Source: PMP191F sp047602185
GTDB taxonomy: Bacteria; Bacteroidota; Bacteroidia; Chitinophagales; Chitinophagaceae
Assembly (NCBI GenBank): GCA_047602185.1
Contig: JASGHY010000001.1
Span: 2,294,001 to 2,358,000, forward strand
Direction: 5' to 3'
DNA: 64,000 bases
Shown here piece after piece: positions 32,056 through 41,063 of the stretch; positions within the stretch are counted from its first letter, which is position 1; each line of letters begins with the position of its first letter. The notes beneath the pieces are model-generated. The model had not been told where the DNA came from. It made no database searches and saw nothing but the letters and a program-made list of their open reading frames with translations. The translations under genes and the position numbers were made by a program.

Positions 32056-34704
32056 ATGCTATCTATGAAGATGTTATTATTGGTTTTATGCATGAGTATC
32101 GGTATTGGAGCCTGGGCACAGATGCCCGGTGGTGGTGCCTCCGGTGGCGCACAGGCCAATATGGGACATATATTCGGTAAGATCACCGATAGTTCCGGCA
32201 AGGCGCTCGACAATGCCTCTGTAATGCTGATGCAACAGAAATACGACCCTAAAACACAGAAATCCAAAGAAGTACTGGTAAAAGGTATGACCACCAAAAG
32301 TAATGGTGAGTTCAGCCTGGAAGGCTTACCCATGTTTGGCAAACTGAAACTGAAGATCTCAGCCGTAGGTTACCAGCCCCTGGAACAGGAGGTTGCTTTT
32401 CAACTGAAAATGCCTGCAGGCGGAGCCGCTGCCCCTAAAGCAGGAAGTGACCCCTCACAACAGATGGCGGCGATCTCCGGCATTGCCAGTGCATTTGACA
32501 AAGACCTTGGCAATATAAAACTGCAACCCGATGTAAAACAGCTGGAGGATGTAGTAGTAACTGCTACCAAGCCATTGATGAAGATGGACATTGACAAAAA
32601 GACCTTCAATGTTGACAGGAATATCGTGAGCACCGGCGGTACTGCCGTGGATGTAATGCGCAACGTACCTTCTGTACAGGTAGATATTGATGGTAATGTA
32701 AAACTGCGTAATGCTTCTCCACAGTTGTATGTAGATGGCAGACCCACTACCCTTTCACTCGACCAGATCCCTTCTGATGCGATCGAGAGTGTGGAAGTGA
32801 TCACCAATCCATCAGCCAAATACGATGCTTCCGGTGGTAATGCAGGTATCCTGAACATTGTATTGAAAAAGAATAAGAAAACCGGTTATAACGGTAACCT
32901 GATGGCTGCGGTTGATAGAAGAGGCGGTTGGAATGGCAGCGGTAATATCAACCTGCGCCAGGATAAGTTTAACCTGTCTGCAGCTGTAATGAGCAACCAG
33001 ATGCGTAACCGCACTACCGGTACTACAGACCGTACCAACTTTGGAGATACAGCAGTAAACGTATTACAGAACAACCTGAATAAAACCAAAGGTGGTTTCC
33101 TGTTTGGTAAGGTAGGCCTGGATTATTTTCTTTCCAACCGTACCACCCTTTCTGCCAGTGTCATCAAAGTGCATGGTAAGTTCAGACCCAACGAAACGCT
33201 TGATCTCAATACTGATAGCCTCTATCCTTCCGGCACCATCAGCAAATACAGCAACAGGTTGTCAAACTCCGACAGAACATTTAATGCTACCGGTTTGCAA
33301 CTGGGCATGAAGCACAACTTTGCAAATCCCGGTGAAGAATGGACCATTGACTTCAACCTGTTTAACGGTAAAAATTCAAGTGACGCCTTATACACTACCA
33401 ACTACTATACCGGCAGTAACGTAACCGGCACACAGTTGCAGAAAACATTGGGCGACGGATCCAATAGCTTTATTACTGTACAGACAGATTATGTTAAACC
33501 GTTTGCCAATGAAATAAAACTGGAAACCGGTTTAAGGGCACAGATCAATAAAACAGAGAACAACAACGAAAACTATATTCAATATCCCGGGGCAACTGAT
33601 TATGTAAAGATCTCTTCAGCCACTACCAATTATAAGAATACCAATAACGTGTATGCAGCCTATGTATCACTGTCCGGCAATCTTACCAAAACCCTTGGTT
33701 ATAAAGTTGGTTTACGTGCTGAAAGCTCTAACTATACCGGCACATTGCTGAATACAGGTGAGAAATTCAAGAATGACTACCCTGTAAGCCTGTTCCCTTC
33801 TTTGTTCCTGAGCCAGAAGCTGAAGAACAACCAGGAACTGCAGTTCAGCGTAACACGCCGTATCAATCGTCCTAACTTCTTCCAGCTGATCCCTTATACG
33901 GATTATACTGACAGTCTGAACATCACCAGGGGTAATCCGGACCTGGTACCGGAATTCACTACTTCAGCGGAATTCTCTTACAGTAAAACTTATGGAGGCA
34001 ATAATACTTTCCTGGCCTCTGTGTATTATAAATATACCGATCACCTCATTACCCGTTATCTTGATACACTTTATAATGAAGTGGCAGGTAAAACAGATTA
34101 CATCAGCACTTACATCAATGCCAACTCCAGCTATTCCTATGGATTGGAACTTACCAGCGTGAATAACATCACCAAATGGTGGGATGTAACAGCCAACGTG
34201 AACCTGTACAACTCAAAGATCAATACCTCTAATGTTGGTACATCACAGGATGCGATGTGGAGTGTGTTCGGCAAACTGAATAACAATGTGAAGTTTCCCA
34301 AGAACTACTCTATGCAGCTTTCACTGGATTACCAGAGCAAAACCAACCTGCCGGTTACCAGCGGCCAGCAATTTGGTCCGCCGATGTCACAGGCACAAAG
34401 TTCTTCACAGGGTTATATCCGTCCGTTCTATGGCGTAGACGTAGCTTTTAAGAAAAGCTTCCTGAAGAACAATGCAGCTTCTTTAACATTGAGCGTTAAT
34501 GATATTTTCAGAAGCCGCAAATCTGACCAGTATTCACAGGGAACAGGCTTTGAGCAGAACTATTACAGGCTCAACAACCCTCAGATGGTACGCCTGAGCT
34601 TTGCATGGCGCTTTGGTAAAACAGATTTCTCCCTGTTCAAACGCCAGAACCTGAAAAGCCAGGGTGAAGGCATGCAGAATGGAATGCAGGGAATGCAACA
34701 ATAA
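32056..34704 (+). CDS. TonB-dependent-receptor-like outer membrane beta-barrel protein
   Basis: About 882 residues. Signal peptide MLLLVLCMSIGIGAWAQ, then a Gly-rich linker, a carboxypeptidase-regulatory-like beta-sandwich (GHIFGKITDSSGKALDNASV), a plug domain (DVMRNVPSVQVDIDGNVKL, YVDGRPTTLS, SIEVITNPSAKYDASG-like segment) and a long 22-strand-type barrel of the OMP_b-brl_3 class. The C-terminus has a Met/Gln/Gly-rich tail (GMQNGMQGMQQ). Starts are possible at 32056 or 32065. It lies next to the LytS/LytTR pair. The cargo is unknown; the type is often linked to peptide or metal uptake. Confidence 0.9.
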   Translation: MLSMKMLLLVLCMSIGIGAWAQMPGGGASGGAQANMGHIFGKITDSSGKALDNASVMLMQQKYDPKTQKSKEVLVKGMTTKSNGEFSLEGLPMFGKLKLKISAVGYQPLEQEVAFQLKMPAGGAAAPKAGSDPSQQMAAISGIASAFDKDLGNIKLQPDVKQLEDVVVTATKPLMKMDIDKKTFNVDRNIVSTGGTAVDVMRNVPSVQVDIDGNVKLRNASPQLYVDGRPTTLSLDQIPSDAIESVEVITNPSAKYDASGGNAGILNIVLKKNKKTGYNGNLMAAVDRRGGWNGSGNINLRQDKFNLSAAVMSNQMRNRTTGTTDRTNFGDTAVNVLQNNLNKTKGGFLFGKVGLDYFLSNRTTLSASVIKVHGKFRPNETLDLNTDSLYPSGTISKYSNRLSNSDRTFNATGLQLGMKHNFANPGEEWTIDFNLFNGKNSSDALYTTNYYTGSNVTGTQLQKTLGDGSNSFITVQTDYVKPFANEIKLETGLRAQINKTENNNENYIQYPGATDYVKISSATTNYKNTNNVYAAYVSLSGNLTKTLGYKVGLRAESSNYTGTLLNTGEKFKNDYPVSLFPSLFLSQKLKNNQELQFSVTRRINRPNFFQLIPYTDYTDSLNITRGNPDLVPEFTTSAEFSYSKTYGGNNTFLASVYYKYTDHLITRYLDTLYNEVAGKTDYISTYINANSSYSYGLELTSVNNITKWWDVTANVNLYNSKINTSNVGTSQDAMWSVFGKLNNNVKFPKNYSMQLSLDYQSKTNLPVTSGQQFGPPMSQAQSSSQGYIRPFYGVDVAFKKSFLKNNAASLTLSVNDIFRSRKSDQYSQGTGFEQNYYRLNNPQMVRLSFAWRFGKTDFSLFKRQNLKSQGEGMQNGMQGMQQ

Positions 34705-34800
34705 TAAGCAAAACGCTTAACGCCTGACGCGGAACGCTTAATAATACAAAACGAATACATAAAAATAACTTCAGGCAAAAACGGGAAGTGGCAACAATCG

Positions 34801-34836
34801 AACGACATCCTCTTAAAAGGATGTCGTTTCCTTTTA
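34801..34836 (+). terminator. Rho-independent terminator
   Basis: Stem AACGACATCCT / AGGATGTCGTT followed by TCCTTTTAA, about 100 bp after the receptor gene stop. Confidence 0.7.
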
Positions 34837-35105
34837 ATGCAAGCGCGGTACGGTTGGAACAACCGGCAAAATAGCATGCAACGATCCTCAACCGTTCCAC
34901 GCTTAGTGCCCAAAATCCAGCATCCATTATCCAGTATTCCGTATCACATCATCCTCCCTTCCCAACACAATTACCCATAGCAACACCTTAAACCTTATAC
35001 TCTAAACTTGCATCTTTTCCCGCTTTTGGATACAACTACCCCTGATCCGGATACATCTACAGACCGGAAGTTCCCGAGCTTTGTAGTTCATTAATTATTG
35101 TTTGT

Positions 35106-36116
35106 ATGAATAGCATTGAAAAAATAGCGTTGGGCAGCCAGGGCATGATCGTTCCTAAGATAGGGCTTGGCTGTATGGGTATGACAGGAATGGCCGGTAT
35201 GGATATCTATGGCAAAGCCAATGAGGCGGAAGCAATTGCCACCATTCACAGGTCACTTGAACTGGGTGGTAACTTCCTGGACACCGCAGACCTGTATGGT
35301 CCACTAGTGAATGAACAGCTTATTGCCAAAGCGATCAGGGGCAGGCGCAATGATTATACCATAGCCACCAAATTTGGTTATGAGATAGACGATAATAACA
35401 CGCTGACCTGGAAGATCAATGGCCGTAAAGAATATGTAAAGAAAGCTGCGGAACGTTCATTGAAAAACCTGGGAACAGATCATATAGATCTCTATTACCT
35501 GCATCGCGTAGACCCCGACACTCCTATTGAAGAAACAGTGGGAGCAATGGTTGAGCTTGTAAAAGAAGGTAAAGTAAGATTTCTGGGGCTTTCAGAGGCA
35601 TCTTCCCAAACGATCAGGAAGGCACATGCCATTCACCCGCTGACAGCCTTACAATCGGAATATTCCTTATTTGAACGCTCTGTAGAAGAAGATGGAGTAC
35701 TGAATACACTCAGTGAACTGGGGATCGGTTTTGTAGCCTATTCTCCGCTGGGACGTGGTTTTATAACCGGTGAGTTAAAAACGCCTGATGACCTTGCCCC
35801 TGATGATTTCAGGCGCACACTACCCAAGTTCCAGGGACAACAGTTCTATAAGAACATAGACCTGCTGCGCGAAGTGGAAAAACTGGCGGCAGAAAAAGGC
35901 TTAACTCCTTCACAACTGGCAATTGCCTGGGTGCTGGCAAAAGGGCATATTCCTATTCCCGGTACAAAAAGGATCAAGTATGTTGAGCAAAATATAGAAG
36001 CAACGAATGTTACATTAAGCAAGGAAGAGCTGAACAGGCTTGAATCCATTATTCCATTGGGCACTATAACAGGCGACAGGTATAATGAAGCAGGCATGAA
36101 GGCTGTTAATATTTAA
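35106..36116 (+). CDS. Aldo/keto reductase
   Basis: A 336-residue (beta/alpha)8 NADPH-dependent reductase. Catalytic tetrad residues lie in FLDTADLYG (Asp, Tyr), IATKFGY (Lys) and LYYLHRVD (His). The cofactor segment IPIPGTKRIKYVEQN is near the C-terminus. Closest in pattern to the YakC/general stress AKR subgroup. It is followed immediately by a palindromic repeat and then an AraC regulator in the same direction. Confidence 0.94.
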   Translation: MNSIEKIALGSQGMIVPKIGLGCMGMTGMAGMDIYGKANEAEAIATIHRSLELGGNFLDTADLYGPLVNEQLIAKAIRGRRNDYTIATKFGYEIDDNNTLTWKINGRKEYVKKAAERSLKNLGTDHIDLYYLHRVDPDTPIEETVGAMVELVKEGKVRFLGLSEASSQTIRKAHAIHPLTALQSEYSLFERSVEEDGVLNTLSELGIGFVAYSPLGRGFITGELKTPDDLAPDDFRRTLPKFQGQQFYKNIDLLREVEKLAAEKGLTPSQLAIAWVLAKGHIPIPGTKRIKYVEQNIEATNVTLSKEELNRLESIIPLGTITGDRYNEAGMKAVNI

Positions 36117-36258
36117 CCTGACTCTCCGGATATAGGCAAGTTGCGCTAAGAGGCTTAACCTGTCAGGTCGGGCCAGAGTAACCTAACTATTATTGTATAG
36201 TAACTTTGCTTATCTGCTTAGACCTGACAGGTTTACTTTCTTATATATGGAAGTCTGA
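36117..36258. repeat. MITE-like palindromic element, copy 1
   Basis: Outer inverted arms CTGACTCTCCGGATATAG and (degenerate) TATATGGAAGTCTGA. Inner arms AACCTGTCAGGTC and GACCTGACAGGTT are exactly complementary, and each inner arm is itself nearly palindromic. Nearly full-length relative of 44700-44843. No coding capacity. Confidence 0.75.
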
Positions 36259-36322
36259 ATATTTAATACGGCAAAGCAGGTAAATGACTGTTTACCTGCA
36301 TTACTTTATAACTTTGAAAGTG

Positions 36323-37237
36323 ATGAAGAAGGAAAGCCCTCATATCGTTAATTCAGTGTCGGAGCAACACCGCTTATTATCATTACCCAAGCCTCACCAT
36401 CCACTGGTAAGTGTGTTTAACCTGAAGGATATCGATTACCGGTACTATGATAAAGACGCCTCTCCTCTTTTGCTGGATCTGTATGTGATCTCCCTTAAAA
36501 AGAATGTAAAAGGGAAATTAAAATACGGTCAGGGCTATTACGATTTTGATGAAGGGGTTATGATGTTTACTGCGCCCAAACAGATTTTCGCAGGCCTTGA
36601 AGTTGATAACCAATGCAGCGGGTGGTGTGTTGCCTTTCACCCCGACCTGATCAGGAGACATGCGTTAGGAAAAAAGATCAAAGAATATACATTTTTCAGT
36701 TACGCGGTAAATGAAGCCTTGCATCTTTCCGAAAAGGAAGAAGAAAGCATTGTTTCCATTATAGCACTCCTGGAACAGGAGCTCCATTCTTCTATAGATC
36801 ATTTTAGCGAGAATGTAATTATCGGGTACATTGAATTACTGCTCAGTTATGCCGACAGGTTTTATAACCGCCAGTTCATTACCCGCAAAGTAGTAAGTCA
36901 CGACCTGCTTTCAGGAACAGAGCAAATATTGAAAGACTATTTTGAAAAAGGAGCTTCACAGGAAAAGGGGCTTCCAACAGTGGAGTTCCTGGCACAACAA
37001 CTCAACCTTTCCGCAGGGTACCTGAGCGATATGCTTCGTTCATTGACAGGACAAACAGCGCAGCAACACATACATAATTACATGATTGAAAAGGCAAAGG
37101 AAATACTGACCACCACTAATTTATCAGTCAGCGAAATTGCCTACCATTTTGGGTTCGAATATCCACAGTCTTTTAATAAGCTGTTTAAGAACAAAACCAA
37201 TCAAACCCCACTACAATACAGGCAGTCGTTTAATTAA
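36323..37237 (+). CDS. AraC family transcriptional regulator
   Basis: A 304-residue regulator from ATG 36323 (MKKESPHIVNS). The N-terminal sensor domain (HHPLVSVFNLKDI, MFTAPKQIFAG, FHPDLIRRHALGKKIKEYTF) precedes the AraC double helix-turn-helix (QQLNLSAGYLSDMLRSLTG, SEIAYHFGFEYPQSFNKLFK). Strong paralogue of the regulator at 17961-18857. It probably controls the adjacent aldo/keto reductase gene, though a palindromic element separates them. Confidence 0.92.
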   Translation: MKKESPHIVNSVSEQHRLLSLPKPHHPLVSVFNLKDIDYRYYDKDASPLLLDLYVISLKKNVKGKLKYGQGYYDFDEGVMMFTAPKQIFAGLEVDNQCSGWCVAFHPDLIRRHALGKKIKEYTFFSYAVNEALHLSEKEEESIVSIIALLEQELHSSIDHFSENVIIGYIELLLSYADRFYNRQFITRKVVSHDLLSGTEQILKDYFEKGASQEKGLPTVEFLAQQLNLSAGYLSDMLRSLTGQTAQQHIHNYMIEKAKEILTTTNLSVSEIAYHFGFEYPQSFNKLFKNKTNQTPLQYRQSFN

Positions 37238-37242
37238 AACAA

Positions 37243-37271
37243 AAAGCGCCTTCATTGCCAGAAGACGCTTT
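37243..37271 (+). terminator. Hairpin terminator after AraC gene
   Basis: Stem AAAGCGCCTTC / GAAGACGCTTT with one mismatch and a 7-nt loop, beginning 5 bp after the stop codon. The T-run is short. Confidence 0.5.
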
Positions 37272-37372
37272 AAGAAACCATATTTCCCAGTGCTATAGAA
37301 TATTGGATGCCATGTAAGCCTGAACAATTGAAAATCATTGCATGCTATTTTACCGATTGCATCAACCGTAAA

Positions 37373-37482
37373 AGGCTTAACCTGTCAGGTTGGTCCTGAG
37401 CTGGTTCATTGCTTTCTATAAAGAAACTTTGCTTATCGGCTTAGACCTGACAGGTTTACTCTCCTATAAACGGAGAGTCAGA
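37373..37482. repeat. MITE-like palindromic element, copy 2 (left end lost)
   Basis: Retains GGCTTAACCTGTCAGGT, the inner partner GGCTTAGACCTGACAGGTT and the right outer arm CTATAAACGGAGAGTCAG, but lacks the left outer arm seen in the copies at 36117 and 44700. Confidence 0.7.
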
Positions 37483-37517
37483 ATACTTTATACCTTAAAC
37501 TTTATCCCTATCCGTTA

Positions 37518-37898
37518 CTAATAAAAAAATTGCTCCAATACAATCTTTCCATCCCTTACCTCGTACAGCATTACCTGTTTCAGCTGAATCCTTCCCAACC
37601 CCTGTACGGTCATATCCATTTCTCTCCCCACAGAAAAAAAGTTACCACCCACAGCAGGCTCAGATGTATAGGCGCTATGTACAGCCTCTACCCTTTTTAC
37701 AAAATCCTCTCCTTTTTTGCGAACAGGCGCTTTGCCTTCTGCATACCCCATATAAGGTGAATTTGCAGGCTCAACACTTCTTACATTGTCTGCAAAGAAC
37801 TCTTCCTGGATCTCAAACCATTTTTCCTGTTGAGCCAGTTCATTAAATCGTGCAGCTACCTCCCGGGTTGTCGGCACTTTTGTTGCAACATTGTTCAT
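37518..37898 (-). CDS. SnoaL-like / NTF2-fold protein
   Basis: A 126-residue NTF2-like protein with the pattern VAARFNELAQQEKWFEIQEEFFADNV, then GKAPVRKKGEDFVKRVEAVHS, and the end LYEVRDGKIVLEQFFY. Family members are small cone-shaped hydrolases, isomerases or binding proteins. No catalytic residue is assignable. Last gene of a minus-strand cluster with two SRPBCC proteins and an SDR. Confidence 0.82.
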   Translation of the reverse strand: MNNVATKVPTTREVAARFNELAQQEKWFEIQEEFFADNVRSVEPANSPYMGYAEGKAPVRKKGEDFVKRVEAVHSAYTSEPAVGGNFFSVGREMDMTVQGLGRIQLKQVMLYEVRDGKIVLEQFFY

Positions 37899-37953
37899 AC
37901 ATGCTTATTTTTTATTGTTTATTTATTGTTGTTTTATGATAAGGGGGGAAATC

Positions 37954-38400
37954 TTATCCAAGATCAATCAGCACTCCTTTACCCGTTGTAATAAGGCTTT
38001 GCAGGCTATCAGTGATAATATCTGTCCAGGCACCGGAACAGGAATCGTAACATTCAACATCAGGTACCAACCCCTCGTGTGTAAAACGCAATTCTGTTTT
38101 GCTACCCTTTTTTGTAATATCGAAAACGATCTTTGTGCCTTCCCACTCGCTCTTGTGATCTACATAGTTCAGATCGCTATAGGTAACAAGCCACACCACT
38201 TTTTTATTGGGGACTACCTCTACCAGTTTTTGTTTGGTATGATGAAGTTCTTTATACCGGTAGCTAAATTCATCACTGATCTTCTGACTGTCACCATTCA
38301 CTTCACCCGGCCACCAGGCACCTACATTGTTTACAGCATTAAATACTTCTTCGGGTGACTGATCTACCAGGATGGTAGTAGTAAAATCTTTTTGTTTCAT
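37954..38400 (-). CDS. SRPBCC / AHSA1-like protein
   Basis: A 148-residue START-like helix-grip protein (FTTTILVDQSPEEVFNAVNNVGAWW, then VPNKKVVWLVTYSDLNYV and TKIVFDITKKGSKTELRFTH). Binds a hydrophobic ligand or acts as a cochaperone-like domain; the ligand is unknown. Clear tandem paralogue of the next gene on the minus strand (38438-38935), sharing the order of motifs throughout. Confidence 0.87.
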   Translation of the reverse strand: MKQKDFTTTILVDQSPEEVFNAVNNVGAWWPGEVNGDSQKISDEFSYRYKELHHTKQKLVEVVPNKKVVWLVTYSDLNYVDHKSEWEGTKIVFDITKKGSKTELRFTHEGLVPDVECYDSCSGAWTDIITDSLQSLITTGKGVLIDLG

Positions 38401-38437
38401 GACTTACTTTTTAATAATTGTAATAGTTATGGTTGTA

Positions 38438-38935
38438 TTATTCCTGTATGGAAAACTTTTTGATAAGAGCTTCATTTAACTCCCCTTCTTTCCCTTTAGG
38501 ATTGGGATCTCCTTTTCCTTTGGTAATAAGATCGTGTAAACTTTTATTCACATAATCGCCCCACGCATCCCTGCAGATCTCGTAACATTCATATGCAGGC
38601 ACCAATCCTATATGTGTGAACCGTAGCAGTGTTTGCTCCCCTTGTTTCTCTATCTCAAAACAAATCTTTGTTCCTTTCCACTCACTGTTGTCTTTGGTAA
38701 ACTTAAAGTAGTTGTCCAGCACCAGCCATACCACTTTTTTACCGGGAACCATTTCTACCAGTTTCAATTTAGTTACATGAACATTTTTGTAGTGATACCT
38801 GAACGCTGCATTCAGTTTATCTGTATTACCCTCAATATCCTGAGACCACCATCCCCGAACATTGTTGACAGCTTTGTACACTTCTCCGGGTGTATTATTG
38901 ACCAGGAAGGAAGTAGTGAAATTGTTATTCTTCAT
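38438..38935 (-). CDS. SRPBCC / AHSA1-like protein, tandem paralogue
   Basis: About 165 residues from ATG 38935 (MKNNNFTTSFLVNNTPGEVY). The frame is open to 38995, but the extra residues are off-family. Same pattern as the 37954-38400 product (NNVRGWWSQDIEG, VPGKKVVWLVLDNYFKF, LLRFTHIGLVPAYECYEIC), with a C-terminal extension (KGKGDPNPKGKEGELNEAL). Produced by tandem duplication. Lies between the SDR gene and its paralogue. Confidence 0.87.
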   Translation of the reverse strand: MKNNNFTTSFLVNNTPGEVYKAVNNVRGWWSQDIEGNTDKLNAAFRYHYKNVHVTKLKLVEMVPGKKVVWLVLDNYFKFTKDNSEWKGTKICFEIEKQGEQTLLRFTHIGLVPAYECYEICRDAWGDYVNKSLHDLITKGKGDPNPKGKEGELNEALIKKFSIQE

Positions 38936-38984
38936 AAGAGGTTTATTTACATAGTGACTCAGCATTAAACTTTGATGAACCGAA

Positions 38985-39776
38985 CTACAGCACATTCATA
39001 CCGGCTGTAAGGTTTACAATTGTACCTGTAATAGCAGCGCCTTCATCAGAAGCTACAAACACTGCTGTTGCGGTTAACTCTTTTAAAGTTGTTAACTGCT
39101 TCCTGTGCGTTAAGCCTTCCATACCGGCATTAAATTGTTCATACGTAACGCCGTGTGCTTTGCCGTGGATCTCCCACACCTCATCGATCAGCGGCGTTTC
39201 GGGTATGCCGGTAGTGTGCAGGCAAACAGCACGAACACCAAACTGTCCACACTCAGATGACAGGGAGCGCCCTAATGCCTCAATAGCAGACCAGGCAGGT
39301 ACCATTCCCCCAACAAAAGGCGGGCTTTTACGACTGGCATTCGGTGTGTGTATCAGGATAACCCCATTACCCTGCATTACCATGTGACGAGCTGCGGCTT
39401 TTGCTGTAAGAAAATGTGATTGTGCATAAGTACTGATGGGCTTCATAAAACTTTCAAGCGAAAGCTCTGTAAGCGCTGTACCCTGGATACCTTTTTGCGG
39501 AATACCGATGGCATTGAAAGAGATATCAACCCTGCCCGTCTTCCCGATCGTTTCATTCATGTGTTCTTCTATTGCCTGCTCATCCAGGGCATCCAGTCTC
39601 CTTGTTTCAACCGTGCCCCCGGCAGACAGTATCTCATTAGCAATGGCACTCAGCTTAGCTACTGTTCTACCGGCAAGGAATACCTTAGCCCCCTCGCAGG
39701 CAAAGGCTTTTGCCACCGCGCCTCCTACGGATCCATCACCATAAACAATGGCAACTTTGTTTTCCAGCTTTTTCAT
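38985..39776 (-). CDS. SDR-fold protein lacking the Tyr-x3-Lys catalytic motif
   Basis: About 263 residues from ATG 39776 (MKKLENKVAIVYGDGSVGGAVA); the frame extends to 39803. The Rossmann start GDGSVGGAVAKAF and the NAIG segment (SFNAIGIPQ) mark the SDR fold. Where classical SDRs have Tyr-x3-Lys, this protein reads VPAWSAIEALGRSL, so both catalytic Tyr and Lys are missing. It may be a divergent enzyme or a non-catalytic NAD-binding protein. Divergent from the GlxA-type regulator, whose start is 141 bp away. Confidence 0.85.
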   Translation of the reverse strand: MKKLENKVAIVYGDGSVGGAVAKAFACEGAKVFLAGRTVAKLSAIANEILSAGGTVETRRLDALDEQAIEEHMNETIGKTGRVDISFNAIGIPQKGIQGTALTELSLESFMKPISTYAQSHFLTAKAAARHMVMQGNGVILIHTPNASRKSPPFVGGMVPAWSAIEALGRSLSSECGQFGVRAVCLHTTGIPETPLIDEVWEIHGKAHGVTYEQFNAGMEGLTHRKQLTTLKELTATAVFVASDEGAAITGTIVNLTAGMNVL

Positions 39777-39916
39777 TGATTGATTTATTTTTTGATAAGA
39801 CATTTACCCGGAATCAAAGCTATTGTCTTAAATAAAAAACCACAGGGTGTGAAATAGACTTTATGATGGGTTGATTTGGACAAACTTGTTTTATAACTTT
39901 ATACAAACATTCTGGT

Positions 39917-40897
39917 ATGAAGTACGTAACCATCCTGGTTCCTGATTGTGAACTGAATCTCAACAGTATAGCGGGTGCATACGAAATACTCAGCAGGGCA
40001 AACGATTACTGGCAGCGGATCGGTAACAGGTCTAAACTGGAAATACAGATAGCTGGCTTTGTCGCTGAGTCTGTGATCAGTAAGGGGTATTTTACTGTAC
40101 ATCCCGACAATATCAACAACATCAAAAAGACAGACCTGCTCATTATCCCTTCCATCTTTGGAGATTATGGCCAAACAGTTGATAAGAATAAAGCGCTGAT
40201 CGATTGGATTGGTGATCAATATAAAAATGGTGCTGAAATAGCCAGTATGTGTTCAGGCGCTTTTTTACTGGCTGCTACAGGATTACTGGAAGGCAAAACC
40301 TGCTCCACACACTGGAATGCTGTTGAGCAGTTCAGGGAGATGTATCCGAATGTAAAGATCCTGGAAGACAAGATCATAACAGACGAGAATGGCATTTATA
40401 CAAACGGTGGTGGCTATTCTTTTTTAAACCTGATGCTGTACCTGGTAGAAAAAACATTTGACAGAACCACGGCTATATTCTGTTCAAAGATCTTCCAGAT
40501 AGACATAGAGCGTACCACTCAATCACAGTTCAGCATTTTTCATATTCAGAAGGGGCATGGTGATGAACTGATCGGCAAGGCTCAGGCATATATTGAAGAG
40601 AATATTGATGCCAAGATCTCATTTGAAAAACTGGCCACAGACCTTGCCATCAGCAGGCGAAACTTTGACAGGAGATTCATTAAGGCTACCGGCAATACAC
40701 CTGTTGAGTACCTGCAACGGGTAAAAGTAGAAGCGGCAAAAAAAGAACTGGAAAAAGGCCGTAAATCTATCTTTGAAGTAATGAATGATGTTGGCTATTC
40801 TGATGACAAAGCATTCAGGGAGGTTTTCAAAAAAGTAACCGGTATATCTCCATTGGATTACAGGAACAAATACAATAAAGAAAGCGTTACGCTATAA
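39917..40897 (+). CDS. GlxA-type AraC family regulator with DJ-1/PfpI domain
   Basis: A 326-residue regulator: an N-terminal class-I glutamine-amidotransferase-like DJ-1/PfpI domain (residues 1-190) with the nucleophile-elbow Cys in IASMCSGAFLLAATGLL and the His in CSTHWNAVEQF, then an AraC double helix-turn-helix (EKLATDLAISRRNFDRRF, FEVMNDVGYSDDKAFREVFK). It is divergent from the SDR/SRPBCC/SnoaL cluster and probably controls it. Confidence 0.94.
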   Translation: MKYVTILVPDCELNLNSIAGAYEILSRANDYWQRIGNRSKLEIQIAGFVAESVISKGYFTVHPDNINNIKKTDLLIIPSIFGDYGQTVDKNKALIDWIGDQYKNGAEIASMCSGAFLLAATGLLEGKTCSTHWNAVEQFREMYPNVKILEDKIITDENGIYTNGGGYSFLNLMLYLVEKTFDRTTAIFCSKIFQIDIERTTQSQFSIFHIQKGHGDELIGKAQAYIEENIDAKISFEKLATDLAISRRNFDRRFIKATGNTPVEYLQRVKVEAAKKELEKGRKSIFEVMNDVGYSDDKAFREVFKKVTGISPLDYRNKYNKESVTL

Positions 40898-40952
40898 ACA
40901 ACCCATCCACTATTCTGTCGGATGATACACCGATAGGGTTCACTAAAAAGAA

Positions 40953-40984
40953 AAAGCCGGCCAATGGCCAGCTTTCCTTTTTTA
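40953..40984. terminator. Bidirectional hairpin terminator
   Basis: Stem AAAGCCGGCC / GGCCAGCTTT with one mismatch and a 3-nt loop, with TCCTTTTTTTAC on the plus side and an A-rich run before it. It lies between the convergent regulator and protease-like genes. Confidence 0.7.
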
Positions 40985-41063
40985 CTATATTAAATTAAAA
41001 GATGCTAAATATTACTCAGCAAACCTGCACCGAAACCACTTTAAACTTTAAACCTTATACCTT

